Assembly: GCA_039513195.1 (NCBI GenBank)
Contig: JBCCRM010000003.1
Location: 1 to 64,000 of the forward strand
Length of the DNA stretch: 64,000 nucleotides
Direction of reading: 5' to 3'
Source: Thermohalobaculum sp039513195
GTDB lineage: Bacteria; Pseudomonadota; Alphaproteobacteria; Rhodobacterales; Rhodobacteraceae
Numbering within the stretch: the stretch's first letter is position 1; each line of letters opens with the position of its first letter. Shown one piece after another: positions 25,591 through 34,435 of this stretch. The notes under the pieces are model-generated. The model saw nothing but the letters and a program-made list of their open reading frames with translations. It did not search any database and was not told the DNA's origin. The translations under genes were made by a program, and so were the position numbers.

Positions 25591-26951
25591 CGCGGGATCT
25601 CAGCCTTTCCTGGCGCGTCGGCCTGATCGTTGTTGTCGCGCTGATGGCGGGCTGGCTGGGCCTGATTGCGGCGAGCTATCTGAGTGCCGGGCTCGGACAG
25701 GCCACGGGGCTGCCGGAGCCGATGCGCCTCGCAGCGCTCGCCGATCTTTTGGAAGAGGCGTCGGTGGAGGAGCGCGACAAGGTTTTGGCCGCCGTTCGAA
25801 CCCCGCAGCTTGCCATCTGGATGGAGCCTGAGCCACTGACCGCATCGCGCCTACCGGCGGTCCGCCCCTTGGATGCTGCGATGCTGGAGAGCTATCGCGC
25901 CGCGCTTGCGGAGAGAACGCTTGCGGTTGCGGCGATGGAGGGGACGCATCTTGTCGGCGGGGGTTTTGCGAGCGCTTTCAGCGCTGTGGAGTTCCGGATC
26001 GGGTTGGCCGGGGACCGAACGCTTGTGGTGACCAGCGAGAGCCCCTTCGCCGTGGCGCCGCTGGGCCTTCCGGTCGGGTTTCCCGCCGGTCTGGCAGGCG
26101 TTCTGATCGCGCTGGTGACGCTGATACTGCTTCACCGCGAATTCCGCCCATTGTCCCGGCTCGCAGCGGTCGTGGACGGCCTTGACCCTGGGTCTGGAGC
26201 CCCGTCGCTGCCGACGATCCGCGCCCGCTCGCCCGAGGTGAAAGCGCTGGTCGCCGCCTTCGAACGGCTGCAGGCGCGGATCGAAACCCTGATGCGGGCG
26301 CGCCTTGCGCTGGTCGGCGGTATCCAGCACGACCTGCGCAGCTTCGCGACGCGCCTGCGGCTGCGGGTCGACAAGATCGCCGACCCTGTCGACCGCGACC
26401 GGGCTGCGGCTGAGATCGCCGATATGATCGCGCTGATGGATGACGCCCTGCTCGCCAGCCGTGCGGGTGCGAGCGAACTGGACGAGGAATTGGTCGAGAT
26501 TGCGCCTTTGATCGGGGCGGAGATCACCGACCGCGAAGCAGCGGGCGCCATGATCGAGTTCGCCCTGGGGGACCCTGCGAACGCCGAAGGCGCGGTCGTT
26601 CTGGGCGACCGTCTCGCGCTCCGGCGCATCGTCGCGAACCTGATCGACAACGCCCTGAAATACGGCGCACGCGCGCGGGTCGCCCTGGCCCTCGACGGTC
26701 CAAACATTGTCCTAAACATCGACGACGATGGACCAGGCATCTCCCCGGGACAGCGCGTCCTCTTGCTGGAGCCGTTCACCCGAGCCGAGCCGTCGCGTGC
26801 CCGCCGCACGGGCGGCGCCGGGCTGGGGTTGGCTGTGGTGCAGAGCTTGACTCAGGCCCATGGCGGCAGCGTCGATATCCGGGACGCGCCACTGGGGGGC
26901 GCCAGAGTGGTCGTGACGCTACCTCTGTTTCCCACTGGGGCCGGATCATGA
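25587..26951 (+). CDS. Membrane sensor histidine kinase
   Basis: The 454-residue kinase has two membrane helices (about 12-34 and 163-184) flanking a periplasmic sensor of about 125 residues, then a HAMP-like linker. The dimerisation helix has His248 in GGIQHDLRSF, and the ATPase domain has N-box NLIDNALKYG, DDDGPGI and GGAGLGLAVV. Its gene overlaps the response regulator by ATGA, so they are cognate partners. The stimulus is unknown; the nearby EF-hand protein and efflux operon suggest envelope stress, cation or toxic-compound sensing. No clear terminator follows. Confidence 0.93.
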   Translation: MTRDLSLSWRVGLIVVVALMAGWLGLIAASYLSAGLGQATGLPEPMRLAALADLLEEASVEERDKVLAAVRTPQLAIWMEPEPLTASRLPAVRPLDAAMLESYRAALAERTLAVAAMEGTHLVGGGFASAFSAVEFRIGLAGDRTLVVTSESPFAVAPLGLPVGFPAGLAGVLIALVTLILLHREFRPLSRLAAVVDGLDPGSGAPSLPTIRARSPEVKALVAAFERLQARIETLMRARLALVGGIQHDLRSFATRLRLRVDKIADPVDRDRAAAEIADMIALMDDALLASRAGASELDEELVEIAPLIGAEITDREAAGAMIEFALGDPANAEGAVVLGDRLALRRIVANLIDNALKYGARARVALALDGPNIVLNIDDDGPGISPGQRVLLLEPFTRAEPSRARRTGGAGLGLAVVQSLTQAHGGSVDIRDAPLGGARVVVTLPLFPTGAGS

Positions 26952-27935
26952 GACTGCCGGGACCCATCGCTCGCTTGACGGAGAACGTGATACTCACTGC
27001 TTCCCTGCGGCGTGATCAGATTTCCTCGGCTCGGCTGAAAGCGCGGGAATCCCCAAGGTCGATGCGGAGTGCGAACGATAGGCGATCCGGTAGGACGGCT
27101 GCGAGTGTACGGTCGGCCTTCGGTCTCTCCGTGTGATGATGTCTGAGGCCGGTGGGCCACCGACCAATGCACTTTCTGCTTCCTTCGGATTCTCGCCGAT
27201 GCCCGATTTTTGGTGACGGTGCTGAGGATCGACTGCCAGAAGAACGGCTTCGCGGACCCTGTCGACGATTTCGGCAACCACGTCGCATCGTCGCGGCGCG
27301 ATACGCCAACCTGCCGGCCATCTTGTTAGGGCCGGGCGGAGAACCGCTGGGAAGGAACTCTGTGCTGGGAACGCCACGCCCGCGCATTGCATTGATGCCC
27401 TGATATCAGAACGCATCGGATGTGGCGCGATCGCGCCCGGTTCCATTGGGGACCGCAACGTCCATGCCGACAGGCCGATGAAGTCTAGGACCAGACTGCG
27501 TCCGCTCGGGGTTCAGGAAAAGGGTCGCGTGAGATCCCCTGCCTCAGAACCGGGGCGGGCTTTCTCTACCTGGCCGTCATGCGGATTGCCTCATTCAGAA
27601 AGGGTATCAGCCGGCCTAGGAGTGCAGATCTGCGTTCGTCAATTGGCACCGTCGCCTCAGACAAAGCCTTCGCCGGTCAGCATTCCGCCTGGAGTTTGCC
27701 TCAGCGCAACGGCGATCTGTTCATCCCTGAATCGTTGCTTGGGCAGCCTGGGCACTTCTCGATTCCCGGATTCGCACCCAAGAATTGGTAGTCCATTTCG
27801 ATCACTTTTCTGGGGCAGGGGCCGGCCTGCGTCGACTGCGTCTGCCCGCAGTATGCGGGGCAGCTACAACCGGTCGCACGTCGTTGAAACAACCGCGCGC
27901 AGTCCTTTCTTCCGGTTCAAGTAATGGAGGCAAAA
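26952..27935. other. About 1 kb without a supportable gene
   Basis: Frames in this interval lack similarity and good starts. One plus-strand string near 27270-27330 (PRRIVAARYANLPAILLG) faintly resembles the RRIATRYD C-terminal block of IS5-family transposases, so another decayed insertion is possible. The right end carries the alternative-oxidase leader with a hairpin and a short palindrome. Confidence 0.4.
27842..27863 (+). promoter_or_regulatory. Leader hairpin upstream of the alternative oxidase gene
   Basis: CTGCCCGCA-GTA-TGCGGGGCAG forms a near-perfect 9-base stem with one bulged G, 73 bases before the oxidase start. It may be a terminator of an upstream transcript or a 5-prime leader element. 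There is no T-run directly after it. Confidence 0.3.
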
Positions 27936-28634
27936 ATGCGCGACGTGATTACCGACACACCCACCCTTGACCCCGCGGCCCCGAACAGCGCGGAAACCCG
28001 GCACCACGAGGCAGAGCTGGCGCTGGACACCCATGTCGCGCCGAGGGACATCCATGATCGGATCGCCCTGCGCGTGGTCAAGGTGATGCGCGTCTTTGCC
28101 GACGCGTTCTTTGCAAAACGCTACGGTCACCGTGCAGTGGTGCTTGAAACCGTGGCTGCCGTGCCGGGCATGGTCGGCGGGCTCTTACAGCATCTGAGAG
28201 CGATCCGTCATATCCGCGACGATCAGGGCTGGATCCGCGAGCTCCTCGACGAGGCCGAGAACGAGCGGATGCATCTCATGACCTTCATTCATATCGCGCA
28301 ACCAACCTGGTTCGAACGAATGTTGATCATGGTAGGCCAGGCGATCTTCTACAACGTCTTCTTCTTCACCTACCTCTTTGCGCCGCGAACGGCGCACAGA
28401 ATTGTCGGTTATCTGGAGGAAGAGGCAGTCATCAGCTACACGCAGTATCTGGCCGAGATCGATGCGGGCAAACAGGAGAATGTGCCGGCACCGCAGATCG
28501 CCATAGACTATTGGAGCCTGCCACAAGGTGCCCGTCTACGCGATGTAGTAATCGCCGTCCGCGCCGACGAGGCTGAGCACCGAGACACCAATCACAACTT
28601 TGCCGATGCCATCGCTGAAGGTCGGCATTTGTAA
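27936..28634 (+). CDS. aox: Alternative oxidase (di-iron ubiquinol oxidase)
   Basis: The 232-residue protein oxidises ubiquinol and reduces O2 to water without proton pumping. The di-iron ligands are all present: Glu71 in LETVAAVPG, Glu110 and His113 in DEAENERMHL, Glu162 in the EEEAVISYT helix, and Glu212 and His215 in RADEAEHRDTNH. Two hydrophobic helices lie near 73-90 and 128-150 for monotopic membrane attachment. I chose ATG 27936 because GGAGG lies 5 bases upstream; ATG 27924 would place that site inside the gene. Bacterial AOX is uncommon and mostly marine alphaproteobacterial. The gene is isolated, with a strong hairpin downstream. Confidence 0.95.
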   Translation: MRDVITDTPTLDPAAPNSAETRHHEAELALDTHVAPRDIHDRIALRVVKVMRVFADAFFAKRYGHRAVVLETVAAVPGMVGGLLQHLRAIRHIRDDQGWIRELLDEAENERMHLMTFIHIAQPTWFERMLIMVGQAIFYNVFFFTYLFAPRTAHRIVGYLEEEAVISYTQYLAEIDAGKQENVPAPQIAIDYWSLPQGARLRDVVIAVRADEAEHRDTNHNFADAIAEGRHL

Positions 28635-28695
28635 TCTACACGGGGCCGTTCGGTTTTCGGCCGATTCAGCCACCCAGTGAGAAGGGTTAGGCTGT

Positions 28696-28730
28696 GACCC
28701 GCTCACGTCGCTTGGCGGCGTGAGCGGGTC
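28696..28730. terminator. Perfect 12-bp hairpin between convergent aox and dppF-like genes
   Basis: GACCCGCTCACG and CGTGAGCGGGTC form a perfect 12-base stem around an 11-base loop. It sits 61 bases after the aox stop and 122 bases after the end of the convergent ABC operon. There is no long T-run on either side, so it may act as a bidirectional, weak or RNA-stabilising terminator. Confidence 0.6.
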
Positions 28731-28852
28731 GGTTAGCCCGATGCACAGACGCAAGACACGTTTCTGAACCGGTCATCCACCGAGCCCTAGCGGCTCTCCA
28801 GTTCCCAGCCCACGGCCTGCGTCTGGGCGATAGTCTGGCCGGGGCAGATCGG

Positions 28853-29857
28853 TCAGGCGGTCTTCGATCTCCCGTGGAGATGGCAGCCAATCTCCCAACT
28901 TCCTGGAAGTTGGATCAAGGGCGGCACTACAGTCCTGCACGTCTCCGATGCATGCGGACAACGCGGGTGGAAATGGCAGCCGGGTGGTGGAGAAAGCGGC
29001 GACGGGATTTCCCCGGAGATCGGCGTGAAGGCGCGTTTGCGCTGATCCAAGCGCGGCACCTCGGCCAGCAGAGCTTGCGTATAGGGATGCTTCGGAGCGG
29101 CAAACAAGGCCTCCGTCGGCGCCGCCTCCACCACGCGGCCGAGATACATGATGACGATGCGGTCCGCGATGTGCTCAACCACGCCCAAATCGTGCGAGAT
29201 GAACAGGTATGTGAGATCCAGCTCCTCGCGGAGATCCATGAAAAGGTTCAGCACTTGCGCCTGAATGGACACATCCAGGGCTGCAATCGCCTCGTCGCAG
29301 ACCAGAAACCGCGGCTGAACCGCAAGCGCTCGGGCGATCCCGATGCGCTGGCGCTGCCCACCGGAGAACTGGTGCGGATAGCGGCGCTTCAAGGATGGGT
29401 CCAGGCCGACCTTTCTCAGTACATCGTCAACATAGTCGGAAAGGTCGACGCGGTCGACCAACCCATGCACCAAAGGGGCCTCGCCTACGATCTGCTCGAC
29501 ACGCATTCGCGGGTTCAGGCTGGCAAAGGGGTCCTGGAAAATCATCTGCACTGCCAGAGCTGCGGCCCGGCGATCGGCGGCGGACATCTCCACGGTGTCT
29601 CTGCCCTCGATCATCACCGAGCCCTCGGTGGGCGCTAGGATCCCGGCGATCATCCGCCCAAGCGTTGACTTACCGCACCCGGATTCGCCGACTAGGCCGA
29701 CGACTTCCCCCGGTTGGATGGCCAGATCTACAGCATCGACCGCGTGGACAACCTCCTCCTGGACGCCAGCACCCAATCGTTGCGCGATCTTCTCCGCCAG
29801 ATCCAACCGTTTCACGAAGCGCTTGGACAGCCCCCGGACTTCCACCAGCGCGGTCAT
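28853..29857 (-). CDS. Dipeptide/oligopeptide ABC transporter ATPase, DppF-like (system 1)
   Basis: The 334-residue protein has Walker A GESGCGKS, the FSGGQRQR signature and Walker B CDEAIAALDVS, followed by the family-specific C-terminal extension with PGCHFHPRCPHASETC. The usual DEP is DEA here, a mild deviation next to the catalytic Glu, which is retained. ATG 29857 overlaps the dppD-like stop (ATGA). Longer starts upstream lie inside the preceding gene. It is the last gene of the MarR-headed minus-strand operon and pairs with the DppD-like ATPase to power import. Confidence 0.9.
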   Translation of the reverse strand: MTALVEVRGLSKRFVKRLDLAEKIAQRLGAGVQEEVVHAVDAVDLAIQPGEVVGLVGESGCGKSTLGRMIAGILAPTEGSVMIEGRDTVEMSAADRRAAALAVQMIFQDPFASLNPRMRVEQIVGEAPLVHGLVDRVDLSDYVDDVLRKVGLDPSLKRRYPHQFSGGQRQRIGIARALAVQPRFLVCDEAIAALDVSIQAQVLNLFMDLREELDLTYLFISHDLGVVEHIADRIVIMYLGRVVEAAPTEALFAAPKHPYTQALLAEVPRLDQRKRAFTPISGEIPSPLSPPPGCHFHPRCPHASETCRTVVPPLIQLPGSWEIGCHLHGRSKTA

Positions 29858-30828
29858 ACCGGAGCTTCGATGGCGTGGGGGTGGACGCAGCGGACTTGGC
29901 GGCCGGCACCGTCCGTTGACAGCGCCGGGTCGCGCTTGCAGACCGCGCTGGCGCGCGGGCATCGTTCGCGAAAAGCGCAGCCTTCGGGCAGGGAGAGCAT
30001 ATTGGGCGTCATGCCGGGGATCTGCGCAAGACGCTGGCCTCGGCGATTGGCGGACGGTACCGACCCGAGGAGGCCGACAGTGTAGGGATGGCGCGGATGA
30101 TCGATGATATCGTCGGTTGCGCCTGCTTCGACGATGCGGCCTGCGTACATGACCGCGATTTTGTCTGCCAAGCCGGCCACGACCGCCAGATCGTGGGTGA
30201 TCCAGATCAGCGCTGTCCCCCGCTCCCGGCAGAGCGTTTGGGCCACATGAACAATCTGTGCCTGAATGGTAACGTCGAGCGCAGTCGTCGGCTCGTCTGC
30301 GATCAGGAGGGCGGGATTGTTCAGAAACGCGATGGCAATCGCGACGCGCTGGCGCATGCCGCCGGAGAGCTGATGCGGATAGGCGCGCAGCCGTTGTTCT
30401 GGGCTGGGAATGCCCACCTGCGCGAGGCCGTCGCGCACGCGGGTCCAGGCCTCTCTGCGCGAGACCTTTTCATGCGCTTGGATCGCTTCCATCATTTGCG
30501 TGTCGATGCGCAGAACCGGGTTCAACGTCATCATCGGATCTTGGAAGATCATCGCGATCCGAGAGCCGCGGAGGCCTTGCATGCGTTCTGACGTCGCCGT
30601 GGCTAGGTCTTCGCCGTGGAAGAGGATCTCGCCTTCCACCACCCGTCCCGGTGGGTCGACGAGGCCGAGCAGGGAGAAGCCGGTCACGGATTTGCCGGAC
30701 CCGGATTCGCCAACCAGCCCCATCACCTCGCCCCGGCCGAGGGAAAAATCGACGCCATCGACCGCGCGGACGACGCCATCGCGGGTGAAGAAATGCGTCT
30801 TCAGCCCGCTGACCGCGAGCACGCTCAC
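29854..30828 (-). CDS. Dipeptide/oligopeptide ABC transporter ATPase, DppD-like (system 1)
   Basis: The 324-residue ATPase has Walker A GESGSGKS, Q-loop IFQDPMMTLNP, signature LSGGMRQR, Walker B ADEPTTALDVT and H-loop WITHDLAVV. It also has the C-terminal LPEGCAFRERCPRASAVC cysteine motif typical of the Opp/Dpp/Ni branch. Start and stop overlap the flanking genes by ATGA on both sides, which ties permease and ATPase synthesis together. Confidence 0.93.
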   Translation of the reverse strand: MSVLAVSGLKTHFFTRDGVVRAVDGVDFSLGRGEVMGLVGESGSGKSVTGFSLLGLVDPPGRVVEGEILFHGEDLATATSERMQGLRGSRIAMIFQDPMMTLNPVLRIDTQMMEAIQAHEKVSRREAWTRVRDGLAQVGIPSPEQRLRAYPHQLSGGMRQRVAIAIAFLNNPALLIADEPTTALDVTIQAQIVHVAQTLCRERGTALIWITHDLAVVAGLADKIAVMYAGRIVEAGATDDIIDHPRHPYTVGLLGSVPSANRRGQRLAQIPGMTPNMLSLPEGCAFRERCPRASAVCKRDPALSTDGAGRQVRCVHPHAIEAPV

Positions 30829-31721
30829 CGCTTCAACCTCGGGTTCAGGACATCGCGAAGCTGATCGCCGACGAGGTTGATCGACACGATGGTGAACAGC
30901 AGCGCCAGCCCCGGGAAGAAGCTAATCCAGTAACGCCCGGACATCATGTATTCGAACCCGTTAGATATCAGCACGCCGAGGCTCGGTTCCGTCTGCCGAA
31001 GCCCGACGCCCAGGAAGCTGAGGGTCGACTCGAGCGCGATGGCCGAGGCGGTTTGCACAGTGCCGATGACGATCAACGGCGCCAGGCAGTTCGGCAAGAC
31101 ATGGCGGAAGATGATGCGGCTGTGGCTGAGGGCGAGGCAGCGGGCGGCCTCGACATATTCCTTGGCGCTTTCGACCAAGGCGGTGGCGCGCACTGTGCGG
31201 GCGTAATAGGCCCATTGGGCGGCCACGAGCGCGATGATGATCTTGTCGATCCCACGGCCAAGGATGGCCACCAGCATCAGAGCGATCAGAACGGCGGGGA
31301 ACGACAGTTGGATGTCGACCACGCGCATCACCAGCGTGTCGACCCGGCCCCCGGCATAGGCGGCGACGAGGCCGATCGCCGTGCCGATGGCGAGCGCCAG
31401 CACCCCCGCTGCCAGGCCCACGGTCAAAGAGATCCGCAAGCCATAGAGGATCGCGGAGTAAAGATCGCGCCCCGCCCCGTCTGAGCCGAGCCACATGGTG
31501 TAGCCGGCGAAGGCTTGCGATCCGGGCTCCAGCTTGCCGTCCAACACATCGACCTGCGCGAGATCATAGGGGTTTTGCGGCGTGATCCAGGGCGCCAGCA
31601 CGGCCAGCGCCACGATCATCGCCAGGACGATCAGGGCCACCAAGGCGATCCAGCTCTCGCGGAATTCCGACCAGAAGCGCTGGAACGGGGTCTCGACCCG
31701 GATCGCCGTGGCCTCGGTCAT
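30825..31721 (-). CDS. Dipeptide/oligopeptide ABC transporter permease, DppC-like (system 1)
   Basis: The 298-residue permease has an N-terminal membrane helix (about 25-45), the substrate-side loop WLGSDGAGRDLYSAILYG and a BPD_transp_1 domain. The ATPase-coupling EAA loop is seen as EYVEAARCLALSHSRIIFRHVLPN. About six membrane spans are predicted. The ATG at 31721 overlaps the dppB-like stop by ATGA; longer upstream reading is antiphase to dppB. It forms the membrane channel with the DppB-like partner. Confidence 0.92.
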   Translation of the reverse strand: MTEATAIRVETPFQRFWSEFRESWIALVALIVLAMIVALAVLAPWITPQNPYDLAQVDVLDGKLEPGSQAFAGYTMWLGSDGAGRDLYSAILYGLRISLTVGLAAGVLALAIGTAIGLVAAYAGGRVDTLVMRVVDIQLSFPAVLIALMLVAILGRGIDKIIIALVAAQWAYYARTVRATALVESAKEYVEAARCLALSHSRIIFRHVLPNCLAPLIVIGTVQTASAIALESTLSFLGVGLRQTEPSLGVLISNGFEYMMSGRYWISFFPGLALLFTIVSINLVGDQLRDVLNPRLKR

Positions 31722-32695
31722 GTGCCCTGATCCTTCAGGCGCACACGCGGGTCGAGCACCGAATAGAGGATGTCGACTACCAGATTGATGACCACAAAGA
31801 AGAGGACGATGATCATCAGATAAGCGACCACCACTGGGCGGTCCAACTGCAGCAAGCTGTCGATCAAGAGCTTGCCCATGCCCGGCCAGGCGAAGATCGT
31901 CTCTGTCACCACAGAGAAGGCTAGGAGGCTGCCGAATTCGAGGCCAAGCACCGTCACGATGGGGATCAGAATGTTCTTCATCAGATGGACACCGATCACG
32001 CGGCGCGGGCGCAGCCCCTTGGCGCGCGCGAATTTGATGTAATCCTGATGCATCGCCTCGCGAACGCCAGCCCGGGTCAGCCGGATGACGAGCGAGATGT
32101 TGGTCAGCGCGAGGTTCAGCGCCGGCATGAACAGATGGCTTAGCCCGTCCCTGGTCCAAAGGCTGGACTCGATCCCCAGGAAGATCGCGGTGTAGCCTCG
32201 CCCGGTCGAGGGCAGCCAGCGCAGATAGACAGCGAAGAGCATGATCATCATCAGCCCGACCCAAAAGGTCGGCAGAGAAAAACCTAGGATCGACCCCGCC
32301 ATGATGCCGCGGGACACGCGATGCTCTGGGTAGAGCCCTGCATAGAGCCCCAGCGGAATGCCGAGGAGGATCGCCATGATCAGCGAGACCAGTGCCAGTT
32401 CGATGGTCGCAGGCATGTGGTGCAGGATCAGCTTCAGCGCCGGCTCGCCGAAGATGAAGGACCGGCCGAAATCGCCTTCAGCGACGCCGGCCAGGAAGTG
32501 CAGATACTGGATATGTATTGGCTTATCGAGGCCAAGGGCTCGGATCGTGCGCTCGATCTCCGCTTGATCGGCTTCGGGGTTGATCAGCATATCAACGGGA
32601 TCGCCGATCACGTTGACGCCGAAGAACACGATCAGCGACATTATGAAGACGACGATGACCGCCTGGATCAGGCGCCGAATGATGAAGACGGTCAC
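31718..32695 (-). CDS. Dipeptide/oligopeptide ABC transporter permease, DppB-like (system 1)
   Basis: The 325-residue permease has the typical N-terminal helix FIIRRLIQAVIVVFIMSLIV, a periplasmic loop with LGLDKP, the GDFGRSF motif, and the coupling loop YIKFARAKGLRPRRVIGVHLMKN. It ends in YSVLDPRVRLK, as in DppB/OppB proteins. It follows the substrate-binding gene after 50 bases that contain a perfect hairpin. Together with the DppC-like protein it forms the inner-membrane pore. Confidence 0.93.
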   Translation of the reverse strand: MTVFIIRRLIQAVIVVFIMSLIVFFGVNVIGDPVDMLINPEADQAEIERTIRALGLDKPIHIQYLHFLAGVAEGDFGRSFIFGEPALKLILHHMPATIELALVSLIMAILLGIPLGLYAGLYPEHRVSRGIMAGSILGFSLPTFWVGLMMIMLFAVYLRWLPSTGRGYTAIFLGIESSLWTRDGLSHLFMPALNLALTNISLVIRLTRAGVREAMHQDYIKFARAKGLRPRRVIGVHLMKNILIPIVTVLGLEFGSLLAFSVVTETIFAWPGMGKLLIDSLLQLDRPVVVAYLMIIVLFFVVINLVVDILYSVLDPRVRLKDQGT

Positions 32696-32714
32696 AACCG
32701 CGCCCCCCAGCGTT

Positions 32715-32735
32715 GGGTGGGGTTGTCCCCCACCC
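32715..32735 (-). terminator. Intra-operon hairpin between dppA-like and dppB-like genes (system 1)
   Basis: GGGTGGGG and CCCCACCC flank a 5-base loop, an 8-base perfect stem just after the binding-protein stop. Such stem-loops after binding-protein genes commonly protect the upstream mRNA and reduce read-through, giving an excess of binding protein over membrane parts. No T-run follows on the minus strand. Confidence 0.5.
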
Positions 32736-32745
32736 TATCGCGGGA

Positions 32746-34323
32746 TCACTCCTTCACGACCCCGATGGCCAGCGTGGCCTCGTCCGTGCGGGCGATGTAT
32801 TTCAGGCCCGTTTTCGCAGCCCACGTGTTGACTTGGTAGTGGAGCGGAATGATCGCGGCGTCATTGATCGCGATCTCTGTCGCTTGAGCCAGCAGGTCCT
32901 GGCGCGTCGGATCCTCGACCGTCGCCAGCGCCTTTTCGACCAGTGCATCGACCTCTGGATTAGAGTACCGCCCACGGTTCGACGCGCCCCAACCCTTGTC
33001 GGGCGTGTGGGTGGCGATCAGCGACTTCAGCGGCGAAGACGCCTCGCCGGATCCGGCCCCCCAGCCGACTAGGATGAAGCTGAACTCCGGCGTATCATCC
33101 GGACCGCCCCGCGAGGCGCGCTTGAAATAGACCGAGCGCGGCATCGTCTCAACCTCTGTTTTGATGCCCACCCGGGTCAGCATCTGGCCAATGGCCTCGG
33201 CGATCTTGGCATCGTTGATGTAGCGGTCGTTCGGCCCGTGGATGGTCAGCGAGAAGCCGTCAGGGACGCCTGCTTCGGCGAGCAGCTCTTTCGCACCGGT
33301 AGGGTCATAGTCCACCGGCAAGAGCTTGTCGGAGACACCGAAGAAGCCTTCGGGCAGCAGCTGGCCCGCCTTGATCGCCACGCCTTCCATCACGCGCTCG
33401 ACGATGGCGTCGCGATTTATGGCCTTCGAGATCGCTTGGCGCACCGCGAGCTTTCGAAGCGGGTTCTCGATGGCGCCGCCGTCGGCTGCTTTCACAAAGG
33501 GGCTGTCTGCGCGGTCATGATCCAAATGCAGATAGATCACCCGGTTCGAAACGCCTTGGCTGAGCGCGAGCTCGTCATTGCCTTCCAATGTGGAGATGTC
33601 GGCGGTCGGCACCTGCTCGATCATGTCGACATCGCCGGCCAGCAGGGCGGCGACACGGGCTGGCCCGGATTTGATCGGCTTAAAGGTGACTTTGGTCCAG
33701 ATCGGCTTCTCGCCCCAATAGTCGTCATTGCGCTCGACGACGATAGAATCGCCGGGGCTGTAGCTGACGAACTTGAAGGGGCCGGTGCCGGCCATCGCCG
33801 TGCCGTCATTGAAGGCCTCGGTCGTGGCGGTGCAGCCGCTCTCCGACGACACGATTGGGATGGTCGAGACATCGTTCGCCATCAGCGGGTAAGGCGCCGT
33901 CGTCTTGATCCGCACAGTGAGGTCATCGAGCTTGGAGACGACCTTGCCCTTGGTATAGGTCGCAAACGAGGACGGTGAGTTAGGCACATCGGGCGCACGG
34001 CTGAAGCTGCAGACCACGTCATCGGCATCGAAGACCGAGCCGTCGTGGAAGCGCACGCCTTCCCGCAGCTTGAACTCCCAGGTCACGTCGTCGATGGGGC
34101 CCCATTCAGTGGCGAGCCCGGGCTGCAGCTGCTGGTTTTCGTCCTGTAGGATCAGACGCCCGAAGATGTGGCGGCTCATCGCGTTGTTGGGACCGAGATT
34201 ATGGAAATGCGGGTCCATCGCCGTCGGCTCCGAAGCTAGACCAATGGTCAGCTCCTCGGCGGTGGCCGGCAGTGCGAGCAGTGTGGTCGCCAGCAATAGA
34301 CCGAGTGGTCGAAGAGATTTCAT
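32746..34323 (-). CDS. Periplasmic substrate-binding protein, SBP_bac_5 family (system 1)
   Basis: The 525-residue protein has a signal peptide (MKSLRPLGLLLATTLLALPA, cleavage near TAEE) and the family-5 fold. The LATEWGPIDDVTWEFKLREG signature is at about 73-92, FHDGSVFDADDVVCSF follows, and the AVRQAISKAINRDAIV region lies near 310. GGGAG is 8 bases before ATG 34323, making it the best start. Family members bind peptides, nickel, opines, glutathione or small amides, so the ligand cannot be read from sequence. It sits directly downstream of two amidase/peptidase-like genes in the same operon. Confidence 0.92.
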   Translation of the reverse strand: MKSLRPLGLLLATTLLALPATAEELTIGLASEPTAMDPHFHNLGPNNAMSRHIFGRLILQDENQQLQPGLATEWGPIDDVTWEFKLREGVRFHDGSVFDADDVVCSFSRAPDVPNSPSSFATYTKGKVVSKLDDLTVRIKTTAPYPLMANDVSTIPIVSSESGCTATTEAFNDGTAMAGTGPFKFVSYSPGDSIVVERNDDYWGEKPIWTKVTFKPIKSGPARVAALLAGDVDMIEQVPTADISTLEGNDELALSQGVSNRVIYLHLDHDRADSPFVKAADGGAIENPLRKLAVRQAISKAINRDAIVERVMEGVAIKAGQLLPEGFFGVSDKLLPVDYDPTGAKELLAEAGVPDGFSLTIHGPNDRYINDAKIAEAIGQMLTRVGIKTEVETMPRSVYFKRASRGGPDDTPEFSFILVGWGAGSGEASSPLKSLIATHTPDKGWGASNRGRYSNPEVDALVEKALATVEDPTRQDLLAQATEIAINDAAIIPLHYQVNTWAAKTGLKYIARTDEATLAIGVVKE

Positions 34324-34435
34324 GTTGCAGTCTCCCTGTTTTTCCCGGCTGCGCATGCGACATGCCGCTGTCTGTGGTTGACCTTAACAGGTCACGGCGC
34401 CTTGCAAAGCCTATGATGTGAGCAATTTACGGGGC

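Noticed and set aside
27270..27330. Possible IS5-family OrfB C-terminus (RRIVAARYANLPAILLG) in the 27-kb gap
   Set aside because: The similarity is confined to one short block and the surrounding frames do not support it, so I mention it only in the interval note.
27883..27893. Short palindrome GTTG-AAA-CAAC 43 bases before the alternative oxidase
   Set aside because: Only four bases per arm and no match to a known NO or oxygen regulator site; this could be chance.
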